Of a stretch of DNA of 64,000 bases, positions 27,104-37,401 are shown in pieces. This DNA comes from Streptomyces tendae (GTDB lineage: Bacteria; Actinomycetota; Actinomycetes; Streptomycetales; Streptomycetaceae): NCBI RefSeq assembly GCF_008632955.1, contig NZ_CP043959.1:3968001-4032000 (forward strand), in the 5' to 3' direction. Position numbers and translations under genes: made by a program. The stretch's first letter is position 1. Each line of letters begins with the position of its first letter. The notes beneath the pieces were generated by a model. That model was not told the DNA's origin. It was given only the letters and a program-made list of their open reading frames with translations, and searched no databases.

Positions 27104-27400
27104 ATGGCACAGAAGACCGAACGTATTCAGTTCCTCCGGGCAGTACGGCAGCTGCGTCGTATCCGTTCCTTCTACGCCGCGGCGATGCTGTTGTGGGCCG
27201 GTTCCGCCGCCTGGAGCGGCTGGCAGGCGTCCGGCGGGCGGCAGATGTGGGTCTCCGTCCTTCTCCTGGCCGTCTTCACCGCTCTGTTCGTCACGGCGAG
27301 TGTCTCCCTGCGGCGCATCGCGGTCCCGGCCACCGGCCGTCCGGTGCACCACGCTGCCCCGCACGCCGTGTCGAGCACCCGCCGCCACGCCCCTGCCTGA
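27104..27400 (+). CDS. Small two-TM membrane protein
   Basis: 98 aa. A basic N-terminus (AQKTERIQFLRAVRQLRRIRSFY) is followed by two hydrophobic helices (AAAMLLWAGSAAWSGW and VSVLLLAVFTALFVTASVSL) and a His/Ala-rich tail. The profile fits a small inner-membrane protein, and its third-position GC matches the neighbours. I do not recognise a family. A longer in-frame start at 26957 would add a non-conserved segment. Confidence 0.6.
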   Translation: MAQKTERIQFLRAVRQLRRIRSFYAAAMLLWAGSAAWSGWQASGGRQMWVSVLLLAVFTALFVTASVSLRRIAVPATGRPVHHAAPHAVSSTRRHAPA

Positions 27401-27691
27401 GTGCCCGCGGACGTGATCAAGCGGTTCGCACCGGGCGACACCCGAGAATCACCTGTCGACCCCGCCGGCGCACCCCGGCGTTGGCAACCCGGTGACGCCG
27501 GCGGTCGGGCACGGCCTCACCCGTACGCGGCCAAGGCCATGCCCGTAGGCGGCGGGTGAGGGAAAGGTGGCCGGTTCGGTTCGTCGAAAGCCCGCAAGAG
27601 GCAGCGAGCCGCGGTGTCCACGCCCTCTCGCGCGGGTGGCCTCGGGAGAGGCGTTCTGCTTTCGTCGGCGAGGGCGTGGGTCCTCAGCAGG

Positions 27692-28678
27692 TCACTGTGG
27701 TGGCCGCTGTTGGTCGAGTGGCCAATTCGTCAGCTTCATAGGGTTCAGCATCAGCCACACGCTCGTGACGCCGTCATCACCGACGTCGAAGGTAGCCATT
27801 CCGTATCGATGTCCCTCAGCTCGCAGAATGTAACCGAGACCGTCAGCTGTATCGCGTCGCTCAAGACGAAGGGCGGGCTGCTTGCGCCACACTCCCAAGA
27901 ACCACCGGGCCACATGATCCGACCCACGGATGACCTGAGGCGCGGCATTGACGAAGCCGCCGCCGTCCACTCGCAGTTCGACGTCCGGAGCCAACACGCG
28001 GAGCAGCTCCTCGATGTCCCCGCCCACCGTTGCGTCACGGAATGCCCGAACAACCTCGTCATGCTGATGTGGAGAAACCTGTGCGCGTCTTCCTCGCCGC
28101 ACATGGCGGCGCGCGGACGTTGCCAATTGCCTTGTTGCCGCCGCTGAACGCCCTACCACAGCCGCGATCTCGTCAAACGGGACGCCGAACACATCATGCA
28201 GTACGAATGTCACTCGCTCCGCTGGGGTCATGGCCTCAAGGACCGTCAGCAATGCCATGCTGACGGCATCATCGAGGGTGACACGTTCAAGCGGATCAGC
28301 AGCGAGATGACCGGAGTTCAGTGGCGCCTTCGCCGTGTCCGCAAAGAGATCAGCCGGAACTGGCTCCGGTAGCCATTGCCCGACGTACGTCTCCCGCCGT
28401 GCCCGTGCGGAACCCAGCAGGTCGAGTGAGATGCGGCTCGCAACTCGCATCAGCCATGCCGCAGGCACGGCGATCTCGTCGCGTTGCTCGGGCTCGAGGC
28501 GATACCACCTCGCATATGTCTCCTGCACGACGTCCTCGGCGTCGGCCAGGGTGCCCGTCATGCGAAAGGCCAGCGACAGCAGGCGATGTCGCTCCGCCAT
28601 AACCGAATCGAGAGCCCGTGATTCGTCACGCTCGGCTCCTCCGAACTCCGCTGATCCGGCAGGGAAATCTTCCGACAC
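27692..28678 (-). CDS. ECF41-type RNA polymerase sigma factor
   Basis: 328 aa from a GTG at 28678 with a GGGAAGGGG ribosome site. Region sigma-2 contains LLSLAFRMTGTLADAEDVVQETYARW and sigma-4 MTPAERVTFVLHDVFGVPFDEIAAVVGRS. The C-terminal SnoaL-like extension, the mark of ECF41, contains VDGGG and the NPMKL variant of the NPxKL motif. In this group the extension tunes activity in place of a separate anti-sigma factor. It follows an NAD(P)-binding gene by 81 bp, the canonical ECF41 partner context. This one also carries a 30-residue N-terminal lead before sigma-2. Confidence 0.9.
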   Translation of the reverse strand: MSEDFPAGSAEFGGAERDESRALDSVMAERHRLLSLAFRMTGTLADAEDVVQETYARWYRLEPEQRDEIAVPAAWLMRVASRISLDLLGSARARRETYVGQWLPEPVPADLFADTAKAPLNSGHLAADPLERVTLDDAVSMALLTVLEAMTPAERVTFVLHDVFGVPFDEIAAVVGRSAAATRQLATSARRHVRRGRRAQVSPHQHDEVVRAFRDATVGGDIEELLRVLAPDVELRVDGGGFVNAAPQVIRGSDHVARWFLGVWRKQPALRLERRDTADGLGYILRAEGHRYGMATFDVGDDGVTSVWLMLNPMKLTNWPLDQQRPPQ

Positions 28679-28759
28679 GGGGCACCCCTTCCCAGTGGAG
28701 TGCGGCACGCCTCACCTATCGCTGACGGTCAGACGTTCCACATTCCTTCATTGTCGCAT

Positions 28760-29494
28760 TCAGGCGGTGGGAATCCCCGCGATCGGGTACCGCACGCTGC
28801 CTGTCCGGTACGCGCCCCGCGGAACCATGGCCTCGATGGGCTCCTGGCCGTCCACGGTCACCACCTCCCGATGGTCTCCGCGATGGGCCAGAGTGGCACG
28901 GAACAGGTCGTCGTGGTAAAACCTGTCGGGTCCAGCGATCTCGACCACACTCCCCGGCTCCAGCGTCGTGACGGCCTCGGCGAGCAGATCGACGACTTCG
29001 TCAAGCTCGACGGGCTGGATGAAGGACCTCGGAGCGAGAACCTTCCCGTCCACGGTGTGCTGGTCGATAAGGACAGGAATGTAGCTCTGGAACTGAGTGG
29101 CCCGGATAATGGTGGCGGGGATCGAAGCGGATCGCACGGCCTTTTCCTGCGCCACCTTGCCGAGGTAGTACCCGATCTCCGACGCGTCCCCTTCCCCGAC
29201 GCCGACAATGGAGAGCACGATGTGATGGCGGACACCTGCCCGCTCGCCTTCCACAGTCAGGTTGTCGATCGCGCCCTCGAAGAACGAGATCGCCCCCTCC
29301 GCGTCAAAACGGGGGGTGTTGAGGACGTTCACGATGGTGTCGACTCCGACGAGAGCCTCGGAGAGCCCCTTACCCGAGATCACGTCGATTCCGTCCTCCA
29401 GTCCTCCTGAGACCACCTCGATGCCCTTGGCCTCCAGGTTGTCCGCGAGGCGGGACCCCACACGGCCGCGCCCACCAGCGATGAAAACCTTCAT
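28760..29494 (-). CDS. NAD(P)-binding (NmrA-like) oxidoreductase, ECF41 partner
   Basis: 244 aa from the ATG at 29494; an in-frame ATG at 29539 lies inside the promoter element. Atypical SDR of the NmrA/HSCARG type: KVFIAGGRGRVGSRLADNL, VDTIVNVLNTPRFDAEG, HHIVLSIVGVGEGDASEIGY and PATIIRATQF. There is no YxxxK motif, so it may sense NAD(P) or catalyse an uncharacterised reduction. ECF41 sigma factors normally drive an adjacent carboxymuconolactone decarboxylase, oxidoreductase or epimerase gene. This is the oxidoreductase version, with the sigma gene second in the operon. Confidence 0.85.
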   Translation of the reverse strand: MKVFIAGGRGRVGSRLADNLEAKGIEVVSGGLEDGIDVISGKGLSEALVGVDTIVNVLNTPRFDAEGAISFFEGAIDNLTVEGERAGVRHHIVLSIVGVGEGDASEIGYYLGKVAQEKAVRSASIPATIIRATQFQSYIPVLIDQHTVDGKVLAPRSFIQPVELDEVVDLLAEAVTTLEPGSVVEIAGPDRFYHDDLFRATLAHRGDHREVVTVDGQEPIEAMVPRGAYRTGSVRYPIAGIPTA

Positions 29495-29529
29495 TTCCTC
29501 ACTCCGTTCCGGGGCACCAGTCGCTGCCC

Positions 29530-29566
29530 TCACCGACATGACGACGCAGGCCGGAAGAATGTGAGG
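29530..29566 (-). promoter_or_regulatory. Candidate ECF41-dependent promoter
   Basis: On the minus strand a CCTCACA -35-like element (29566-29560) is followed by two overlapping CGTC -10 candidates. The second lies 16 bp away, the spacing known for ECF41 promoters (TGTCACA-N16-CGTC). The 21 bp at 29530-29550 are identical to those at 47831-47851, beside the other ECF41 gene of this window. Confidence 0.6.
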
Positions 29567-29625
29567 CGGCGAAGCAGGCTGGTTGTCGCACCGTGTCCTG
29601 TGCGGTGGGGCGGGGCCACCGCCGC

Positions 29626-31131
29626 TCAGCGGGCGGTGAGATATCGGGAGGCCAGGGCGGTCTCCAGGACATCGGTGCCGGCGTCGTCCGCCGCCCAGGC
29701 GACGTATCCGTCGGGGCGGACGAGCACGGCCGTACGACGGTTGCCGGCCCAGTGCTCGACGGCCGGCAGGAAGTCGGCTCCGTCGTCCGGGGCGGCGCCG
29801 GGCGGAAGGTGCGCGGGGCGCGGGGTGACGAGGACGAAACGGCCACCGCGCAGCGCCTCGTACAGGCGGTGACCGCCGTCGAGGACGATGTCCGGGACTC
29901 TGGTTCCGACGAGGCGGTGGGCGCCTCGCGGGGCGGGATACCGGTAGCCGATGCCGGTGAGCTGGGCCAGCGCCTTGGCCCGGGCGGGCGCGGCGGCGTT
30001 GGCGAGAGCCGAGACGACGGCGCGTACCGCGCGCAGAACCGGATTCTGTGCCCGGGCCAGCCGGACGAGGCCCCCGCTGCTGCGCAGAACCGCCTTGCCG
30101 ACCGGGTGGCGTTCGGCGTGGTAGGTGTCGAGGAGGCTGTCGGACGCCTGCCCCTTGACGACGGCCGCGAGTTTCCAGCCGAGGTTCGCCGCGTCCTGCA
30201 GGCCGGTGTTCATGCCCTGCCCGCCGGCCGGTGAGTGGATGTGCGCCGCGTCACCGGCGAGGAAGACCCGTCCGACCCGGTACTCGGGCGCCTGGCGTTC
30301 GTCGCTGTGGAAGCGGGAGAGCCAGCGGGCGTCGTGCATGCCGTAGTCGGTGCCCAGGGCACGACGGGTGACGTCCTTGACCTCCTCGAGGTCGAGCGGT
30401 GCGTCGTCGGGAACCTCGTGGCGGCGGTTCCAGCCCATCACCCGGTACCAGCCGTCGCCGAACGAGGCGATCATCGCGAACACGTCGCCCGCGCCGTCGA
30501 CGGTCAGCACGGTCTCGGGCTTCTCGGCGAGCCGGACATCCGCGAGGAACAGGGACGTGATGACGGAGACACCGGGGAAGGGCTGGCCGATCGCCCGGCG
30601 CACGGCGCTGTGGTGGCCGTCGGTCCCGACGACGTAGACGGCTCGGCGGGTGACCGTCGATCCGTCCCCGGTGCGGACGTCGATGTCGACGCCGTCCGCG
30701 TCCTGCCGCAGCGCGAGGAGTTCACTCTCGTACTGGAACCGAACGCCGAGCCGCTGCGCACGACGCTCCAGCAGGCGCTCGACCTCGTACTGCGGAGTGA
30801 TCAGGAGGAAGGGGAAGCGGGAGGGCAGCGTGCTCAGATCGAGGGAGAGGCGGCGGAAGAGCCGGAGCCCGGTGAGGGTGCTGCCGGTGGCGATCAGATC
30901 GTCGGCGAGGCCGCGGGCGTCCAGTTGCTCGAGGGTGCGGGCGTGTACGCCGAAGGCGCGGGAGAGGTTGCTGATCCTGTGCGGGCGCTTCTCCAGCAGG
31001 GTGACGGGGACTCCGGCCTCGGCGAGGTCGCCCGCCAGGAGGAGGCCGGTGGGGCCGGCGCCGACGACGATCACGGGATGCGGGTAACCCGCGGCGCGGC
31101 CGGTGCTCTCGCCGGTGTCGGTGCCGTTCAT
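29626..31131 (-). CDS. FAD-dependent aromatic monooxygenase (class A, RdmE/PgaE-like)
   Basis: 501 aa. It has the FAD-binding GxGxxG (PVIVVGAGPTGLLLAGDLAEAG), the DG motif (GTDGHHSAVRR) and the second FAD motif (FLAGDAAHIHSPAGGQGMN). A C-terminal thioredoxin-like domain (residues about 395-501) resembles that of polyketide hydroxylases such as PgaE and RdmE. NAD(P)H-dependent hydroxylation of an aromatic polyketide or drug is the family role; rifampicin monooxygenases also belong here. It diverges from a TetR gene across a shared operator array, so it is probably inducible detoxification. GGGAGG precedes the ATG. Confidence 0.9.
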   Translation of the reverse strand: MNGTDTGESTGRAAGYPHPVIVVGAGPTGLLLAGDLAEAGVPVTLLEKRPHRISNLSRAFGVHARTLEQLDARGLADDLIATGSTLTGLRLFRRLSLDLSTLPSRFPFLLITPQYEVERLLERRAQRLGVRFQYESELLALRQDADGVDIDVRTGDGSTVTRRAVYVVGTDGHHSAVRRAIGQPFPGVSVITSLFLADVRLAEKPETVLTVDGAGDVFAMIASFGDGWYRVMGWNRRHEVPDDAPLDLEEVKDVTRRALGTDYGMHDARWLSRFHSDERQAPEYRVGRVFLAGDAAHIHSPAGGQGMNTGLQDAANLGWKLAAVVKGQASDSLLDTYHAERHPVGKAVLRSSGGLVRLARAQNPVLRAVRAVVSALANAAAPARAKALAQLTGIGYRYPAPRGAHRLVGTRVPDIVLDGGHRLYEALRGGRFVLVTPRPAHLPPGAAPDDGADFLPAVEHWAGNRRTAVLVRPDGYVAWAADDAGTDVLETALASRYLTAR

Positions 31132-31146
31132 GGAGACCTCCCAGTC

Positions 31147-31260
31147 GCCAACGGTTGTGGGCCAACGATTGTTGGTCAACGTGTGTTGGCAACCGTAGGC
31201 TTGTGCCCGCCCGGGTGTCAACGCTTGTTGGCCTACGGGTGTTGGCATACGATCGTTGGC
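31147..31260. promoter_or_regulatory. Operator array: eight 14-bp units between monooxygenase and TetR genes
   Basis: Sixteen-bp operators of pattern GNCNACGNNNGTTGGC start at 31147, 31161, 31175, 31217, 31231 and 31245, each overlapping the next by two bases. All are in a strict 14-bp register; 31175 to 31217 is exactly three units. The two intervening units (31189 and 31203) have lost the motif. They hold the minus-strand promoter: TTGACA at 31221-31216, 18-bp spacer, TACGGT at 31197-31192. The plus-strand promoter is TTGTTG (31225-31230), 17 bp, TACGAT (31248-31253), ending seven bases before the TetR ATG. The last operator abuts that ATG. Confidence 0.8.
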
Positions 31261-31845
31261 ATGAGTCACAGCATGCCCGCCACCCCCGCCCGCCGCTCCG
31301 ACGTCACCCGCCGGGCCATCCTCGACGCGGCCCGCGAGCGGTTCGCCGCCGACGGCTACGAGCGCGCCACCATCCGCGCCATCGCCCAGCACGCGAAGAT
31401 CGACCCGTCCATGGTCATGCGCTACTACGGCAACAAGGAGGGCCTGTTCGCGGCGGCCGTCGCCATCGACCTCCGGCTGCCCGACCCGGCCTCGTTTCCC
31501 CGGGAGGAGGCCGGCCGGGTGCTGGTGACGCACTTCCTGGACACGTGGGAGCAGAACGAGGTGCTCACCGCGCTGCTGCGGGTCGGCGTGACCAACGAGG
31601 CCGGCGCCGGGCGCATGCGGGGCATCTTCAGCGACCAACTCCTCCCGCTGGCCCTGCGGGTGTGCCCCGACCCCGAACAGGCGCCCGCGCGTGCCGCGCT
31701 GGTGTCCTCACAGCTGCTGGGCCTGGCGCTCACCCGCTACGTGCTGCGCTTCCCGCCCGCCGCCGAACTGCATCCCGAGGAGATCACGGCTTGGCTCGCA
31801 CCCACCGTGCAGCACTACCTCACCGCGCCACACCCGGGGACGTGA
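31261..31845 (+). CDS. TetR-family regulator of the divergent monooxygenase
   Basis: 194 aa. The HTH contains TRRAILDAARERFAADGYE and ATIRAIAQHAKIDPSMVMRYYGNKEGLF. The ligand domain is of the TetR_C group found in Streptomyces drug sensors (LTALLRVGVTNEAGAGRMRG). The ATG follows the last operator directly, with no ribosome site, so the transcript is probably leaderless. The operator array covers both its own and the monooxygenase promoter, indicating coordinate repression relieved by an aromatic ligand. Confidence 0.9.
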   Translation: MSHSMPATPARRSDVTRRAILDAARERFAADGYERATIRAIAQHAKIDPSMVMRYYGNKEGLFAAAVAIDLRLPDPASFPREEAGRVLVTHFLDTWEQNEVLTALLRVGVTNEAGAGRMRGIFSDQLLPLALRVCPDPEQAPARAALVSSQLLGLALTRYVLRFPPAAELHPEEITAWLAPTVQHYLTAPHPGT

Positions 31846-32162
31846 CAGGCCTCGCGGGTGACAGTCGACGGGCGCCGTCGCTGTGACGGAGAAGCTGCCG
31901 GACACCCCCTGAGAGTGGGTGCGCCGCTGCATGGCCTCAACGATCCCGGGCGTGTGGCCGGGCACCCGACGATCCGTTGAAGACCGCTGAAGCGGACCGT
32001 TGGGGCTGTTGTTTACTGCGGTAGGCCGCAGACATGACTGACATCACCGGGTGATCACCTGAGGACGCATGGACCACGGGACCGGCCCACCCGCGAGTGA
32101 GTGCGCGGCGGCAAAGGCGCCGGTGGCGCCCTTTGTGTCAGTTGCCGGGGGAGAATGGGGTC
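31846..32162. other. 317-bp intergenic region, no gene seen
   Basis: It follows the TetR gene. It contains a short GGTGATCACC palindrome near 32050 but no open frame with a ribosome site or family resemblance. Confidence 0.4.
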
Positions 32163-32354
32163 ATGGTGTTGTGTAGGAACTGCGGTGCGCAGAAGCGTCG
32201 TTGGCCTCGTGCTTGTGCCCGTTGCCGTCCCCGGTCGGACCGGGGGGATGCGGCTGCGGACGCTGCGGAGCTGGCCGTGGAGACGGGTCTGCTCGGGTGG
32301 ATCGGACGAGGGGTCATGACCGTCGTGCGGCTCGTACTGCGTGCGGTCGACTGA
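32163..32354 (+). CDS. Small zinc-ribbon-like protein
   Basis: 63 aa. CRNCG and CARC give four Cys in a CxxC...CxxC layout (residues 4-20) with a basic segment between, followed by an amphipathic C-terminus (LLGWIGRGVMTVVRLVLRAVD). GGGGAG precedes the ATG at good spacing. Similar short proteins are common and unannotated in streptomycetes; no function is known. Support comes from the Cys pattern and ribosome site only. Confidence 0.5.
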   Translation: MVLCRNCGAQKRRWPRACARCRPRSDRGDAAADAAELAVETGLLGWIGRGVMTVVRLVLRAVD

Positions 32355-32454
32355 CTGCCCCGCACGAACGTGACGCTGCCGGCTCGCCTGCCGGGCTGAC
32401 GCCCTCGTCAGCCGCCCCAGGGGAAGGAAGCCGTCTTCGTCGGCGTGCTGTGCG

Positions 32455-33132
32455 CTACCCCTGCCGCCCGCCGAAGAAGACCCCGCCCGCCGCGGCCAGC
32501 GCCGCGCCCCGTGCCGCCTGTCGCGCGAGGAGGGGATCGTCGCCGCCCCGCATGAGCAGGACCTGTTGATAGACCGGTGCCGTGGAGGCGACGAGCACCC
32601 TTCTCGCACACGTCCCTGCGGGGCACTCGCCCCGCGCCACGCCCCGCTCCACCACGACCGCGCACCGCGCGTACCGGTCCTCCCAGAACCGCCGGAGAGC
32701 CGAAGCCGCCTCGGGGGAGCGGAAGGAAGCGGCGATCAGCGCGGCGGTGACAGGTTCACCGGTGAGGCCGGCCTCGACCTCGGAGTTGAGGGCGGCCAGG
32801 TCGCCTTCGAGGGTGCCGGTGTCGGGCGGCTGCCAGCCGTCGCTGCCGGCGGCGTCGAGGACGTCGGCGAGCAGTCCGCCCACGTCACGCCAGCGCCGGT
32901 AGACGGTCGTGCGGTGCACGGCGGCCCGCTCGGCGACCGCGTCCACACTCAACGCGTCGTACCCCCGCTCCACGAGCAACTCCCGCACAGCCCGCAGTAC
33001 GTGCCCCCGGATGCGCGCGCTGCGCCCGCCCGGCCGCCGCACCACGGCCCCGCCGCCCCGGCCTCCCTCGCCCGCCCCGTCGGCTCCCTCGGCCGTTCCG
33101 GGTTTCGCGCTTGCCGCGCCCCCTGCCGTCAT
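32455..33132 (-). CDS. TetR-family regulator with long N-terminal extension
   Basis: 225 aa. About 35 Gly/Ala-rich residues precede the HTH (RIRGHVLRAVRELLVERG, LSVDAVAERAAVHRTTVYRRW). The C-terminal domain is of the TetR_C_16-like type (VTAALIAASFRSPEAASALRRFWEDR). It is divergent from the ABC-F gene, with a CAACTGTTG dyad between; regulation of that gene is plausible but unproven. GTG or ATG starts closer to the HTH are possible. Confidence 0.8.
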   Translation of the reverse strand: MTAGGAASAKPGTAEGADGAGEGGRGGGAVVRRPGGRSARIRGHVLRAVRELLVERGYDALSVDAVAERAAVHRTTVYRRWRDVGGLLADVLDAAGSDGWQPPDTGTLEGDLAALNSEVEAGLTGEPVTAALIAASFRSPEAASALRRFWEDRYARCAVVVERGVARGECPAGTCARRVLVASTAPVYQQVLLMRGGDDPLLARQAARGAALAAAGGVFFGGRQG

Positions 33133-33147
33133 GACAGCATCCTAACG

Positions 33148-33156
33148 CAACTGTTG
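33148..33156. promoter_or_regulatory. Short dyad in the TetR/ABC-F intergenic region
   Basis: CAACTGTTG (4-bp arms around one base) lies 16 bp upstream of the TetR start and about 100 bp before the ABC-F start, in the divergent promoter gap. It is the best operator candidate there, but too short to be certain. Confidence 0.3.
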
Positions 33157-33254
33157 TCGCAGTAAGGATGTGGAGATGCTCTTCCCGGACGCTCACCCGA
33201 CCCACCGGCCCGCCACGGCGGCCGTCCGTCACCCGAACGTCCAGGAGACCTCCC

Positions 33255-34895
<1,641 letters not shown>

Positions 34896-34927
34896 CCTCA
34901 ACGACCCCGGTCCGGGCAGGACTTGTG

Positions 34928-34951
34928 CTGCCTGCCTGCCTGCCTGCCTGC
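34928..34951. repeat. (CTGC)6 microsatellite
   Basis: Six perfect tandem CTGC units lie 33 bp after the ABC-F stop, followed by looser CTGC/CCTGCC repeats to about 34975. Non-coding; no function evident. Confidence 0.7.
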
Positions 34952-35011
34952 TGGCCCACCTGCCAGCCGGCCTGCGGTCGGCCCAGCTCGTGCCCTCGGC
35001 AAGGGGCAGCT

Positions 35012-35590
35012 TCAGGTGAGACTCATGAGGAAGTCCGAGATGACGGTGTGCAGGATCTCGGGCTGTTCCAGATGCAGGTCGTGGCCGGCGCCCGGGATGG
35101 TCACGGCCGTGGTGGCCGGCCGCCGCCGGAGCATCTCGTCGGCTACCCGGGAGGTGATGAAGCCGGACCGGGCCAGGACAACCAGAGTGGGGCAGACGAC
35201 CTGCGCCCACTCGTGCACGAAGGAACACTGTGCGTTCTCCGACAACGAGCGGACCATGACGTCCAGGTCGAAGCGCGGCCACCACCCGTCCGCGCGTTCC
35301 TCCAGCCCGGCCGCCCACGCGCCGACGGATCCGCCTCCGAGGAACGCGGCGGCCGCTTCGCGTGAGGGGAACGGTGTCGGCCATGAGTCGAGCCAACTCC
35401 CCACGCCCGCGCGCTCATTCGGGTTCCGGCCGCCGGGACCGGCCTCGACGGGCACGAGTGCGCGGACGAGTTCGGGGTGTGCGGCGGCGGTGAGCAGGGC
35501 GGCGTGCCCGCCCAGGGACTGGCCGACCAGGACGGCCCATCGGGACAGGACCTGCTCACCACGGAGGTGAGCCTCACGTTCGGCATGGCC
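35012..35590 (-). pseudogene. Alpha/beta hydrolase lacking its N-terminus
   Basis: The open frame ends at 35012 and contains WAVLVGQSLGGHAALL (Ser nucleophile), HPELVRALVPVEAG, CPTLVVLARSG and IPGAGHDLHLEQP (His). The first strands and the HG oxyanion loop, which should occupy about 90 residues upstream, are missing. Upstream sequence runs into the 3' end of the DUF4184 gene 11 bp away. No start codon with a ribosome site exists before the Ser elbow. It looks like a 5' deletion joining two loci. Confidence 0.65.
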
Positions 35591-35600
35591 CGGGCGCGCC

Positions 35601-36452
35601 TCACCCCGTGAGGGCCGACCGGCGGGCGGTGGTGCGGCGCAGTGCCCGGTGCGTCCACCACCCTCCGGCGTACGCCAGGACCGCGCAGGCCAGAGCGGCG
35701 CCGCCGCCCGTCACCCAGTCCGACAGGACCGCCTCCGTCGCGTCCCGCGTGCCGTTCCGGTCGGCCGGACCGGGGCCTCCCCGGTAGTCGGAGAAGGAGG
35801 CCGTGTTGGCCGCGGCACCGGCCAGGACGGTGGCGGACAGGGCGGCGGCCAAAGCGCGGCGGGTGGTCCTGGACAGGGTGTCCCGCCCGACGCTGCCTCC
35901 CGAAGAGGTGCCGCGCGCCTTGCGCCACAGGTGGTGCGTGACGGCCAGGAGGCCCACGGCGGTGCTCAGGTGCTGGAGGGCGCGAGCCACCGTGAGGTCG
36001 CCGGCCAGCGAGGACCGCAGGACGCCGAGGTGGGTCACCAGGTACCCGTCGGCGTGCGTGAAGGAGTCCCACACGAGGTGGGTGACGATGCCGATCACGA
36101 GCGACAACAGGACCCAGCCCACCCGCCGCGCACCCCCGACGCGTCCTTGCCCGTGTCCGTCGGCAAGGGGGAGCCCGGCCGGCAGCAGGGCTGCCACCGG
36201 CCGCCGCACCAGCGCGTACGCCGCCAGCAGCATCGTCCCGAACACCGCCGGCACGGCCATGCCGGACACCTGGTGGGACGTGGTTGCGTTGAGGAGCGGC
36301 TCGTACCAGGACTGCGCGCTCACCGGAATGCCGGCCGTGCCGAGGAAGTACGGCATGTCCGGAGCCAGGGACCCGCAGACCAGGGCGGCCGGCGAGAACG
36401 GGTGCCGCAGCAACGGCAGTACGGCGGCCGGGTGGGAGAGCGTGAACGGCAT
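35601..36452 (-). CDS. DUF4184 membrane protein
   Basis: 283 aa. The N-terminus PFTLSHPAAVLPLLR and the GSLAPDMPYFLG motif are hallmarks of DUF4184, followed by about six TM helices and VTHLVWDSFTHADGYLV in mid-protein. The His/Asp pairs resemble those of membrane metal-dependent hydrolases of the YdjM type, but no activity is known. It has an AT-rich upstream region (36500-36560) likely to hold its promoter. Confidence 0.8.
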   Translation of the reverse strand: MPFTLSHPAAVLPLLRHPFSPAALVCGSLAPDMPYFLGTAGIPVSAQSWYEPLLNATTSHQVSGMAVPAVFGTMLLAAYALVRRPVAALLPAGLPLADGHGQGRVGGARRVGWVLLSLVIGIVTHLVWDSFTHADGYLVTHLGVLRSSLAGDLTVARALQHLSTAVGLLAVTHHLWRKARGTSSGGSVGRDTLSRTTRRALAAALSATVLAGAAANTASFSDYRGGPGPADRNGTRDATEAVLSDWVTGGGAALACAVLAYAGGWWTHRALRRTTARRSALTG

Positions 36453-36627
36453 CGAGTGATCAACCTCGGAGTCGGCGCGTCCGGGTGGCGGGCACGCGAG
36501 CTGGACGTCCTGGATCCTGATAGGACGTACGAGAGTATATGTCGTTCAACTGACTATGGCGGAGGTGTGGGACGTGGGGTCCGGGCGCGTGCCGCGGTGG
36601 CCATCCGGACCGGTGGGGGAGGGGGGC

Positions 36628-37401
36628 TCAGGGGCCGATCGTGTGGGCGTAGGCGAGGAACAGTGGGCAGGCGACGGCTGTCGCGGCCGTGGCGGTGAGC
36701 CTGAGTGACCGGTGCCGCAGGGCGCGCGCGACGCCGGAGGCCGCGAGGACCAGCAGCGGCCACAGGCCGTGGTCCGTGCTCACCGGCAGGACGCCTGCGT
36801 ACAGCGCGGTGACGGGCAGCCACACCGCGGCGGCCACGACGCCCGCTGTGGCCCGGGCCCGCGCGCCGGGCGGCAGATCGGGAGGGGCGGCCGCCAGGGC
36901 CAGCGCCGCGAGCAGCGCCATGACAGGCGTGACGACGGGATCGCCGAACGCGGGCCCGCTGGCGACGGTCGCGACCGCCAGAGCCACGAGTCCGACGGCC
37001 GTCGCGCACACCCCCGCGCGCCACCTGCTCGTCAGTGCGGTGACGGCGCCGATGGTCACCAGCGCGGACGCGAACAGCCGTACGGTCCAGGTGTCGGCCT
37101 CGAAGGGTGGGAAAGCGGGTGACAGGGACCCCGCCACGTACCAGCGGCTCACGTGCAGCCCGCAGTAGGCCGCCGCCACACCGGCGACCTGCGGGGCCGC
37201 CTCCGCCAGCAAGCGTCCGGCGCCGGTCGCGGAGCTCACTCCGAGCCGCATCCGCAGGGCGTGCCCGGCGATGTCGGCCGCCTCCCTGACGCGCTCCACG
37301 GCGTGGGCATCGGCCACCGACTCCCGGTACACGGCGAGGATCTCCTCCCCGGCCTCGAGCCGGTACCGCCGCGGATACAGGCGGAGGACCGGACCGATCA
37401 C
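36628..37401 (-). CDS. Membrane protein partner of PadR regulator
   Basis: 257 aa from a GTG at 37401 whose GTGA overlaps the PadR stop. The N-terminal cytoplasmic stretch PVLRLYPRRYRLEAGEEILAVY is the typical beginning of PadR-coupled membrane proteins (compare YPRRWRERYGEE-type starts), followed by about six TM helices. Such proteins accompany PadR regulators in many actinobacteria; their function is unknown. Translational coupling indicates joint expression with PadR. Confidence 0.75.
   Translation of the reverse strand: MIGPVLRLYPRRYRLEAGEEILAVYRESVADAHAVERVREAADIAGHALRMRLGVSSATGAGRLLAEAAPQVAGVAAAYCGLHVSRWYVAGSLSPAFPPFEADTWTVRLFASALVTIGAVTALTSRWRAGVCATAVGLVALAVATVASGPAFGDPVVTPVMALLAALALAAAPPDLPPGARARATAGVVAAAVWLPVTALYAGVLPVSTDHGLWPLLVLAASGVARALRHRSLRLTATAATAVACPLFLAYAHTIGP

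Noticed and set aside
31147..31260. CRISPR array
   Set aside because: The repeat period is 14 bp with overlapping palindromes and no spacers; it is an operator array between divergent genes.
34928..34975. Terminator after the ABC-F gene
   Set aside because: CTGC repeats cannot form a self-complementary stem of useful length; recorded as a microsatellite only.
36500..36560. Defined promoter for the DUF4184 gene
   Set aside because: The segment is AT-rich and contains TTGAAC and TATACT words, but at incompatible spacing; no specific promoter is claimed.
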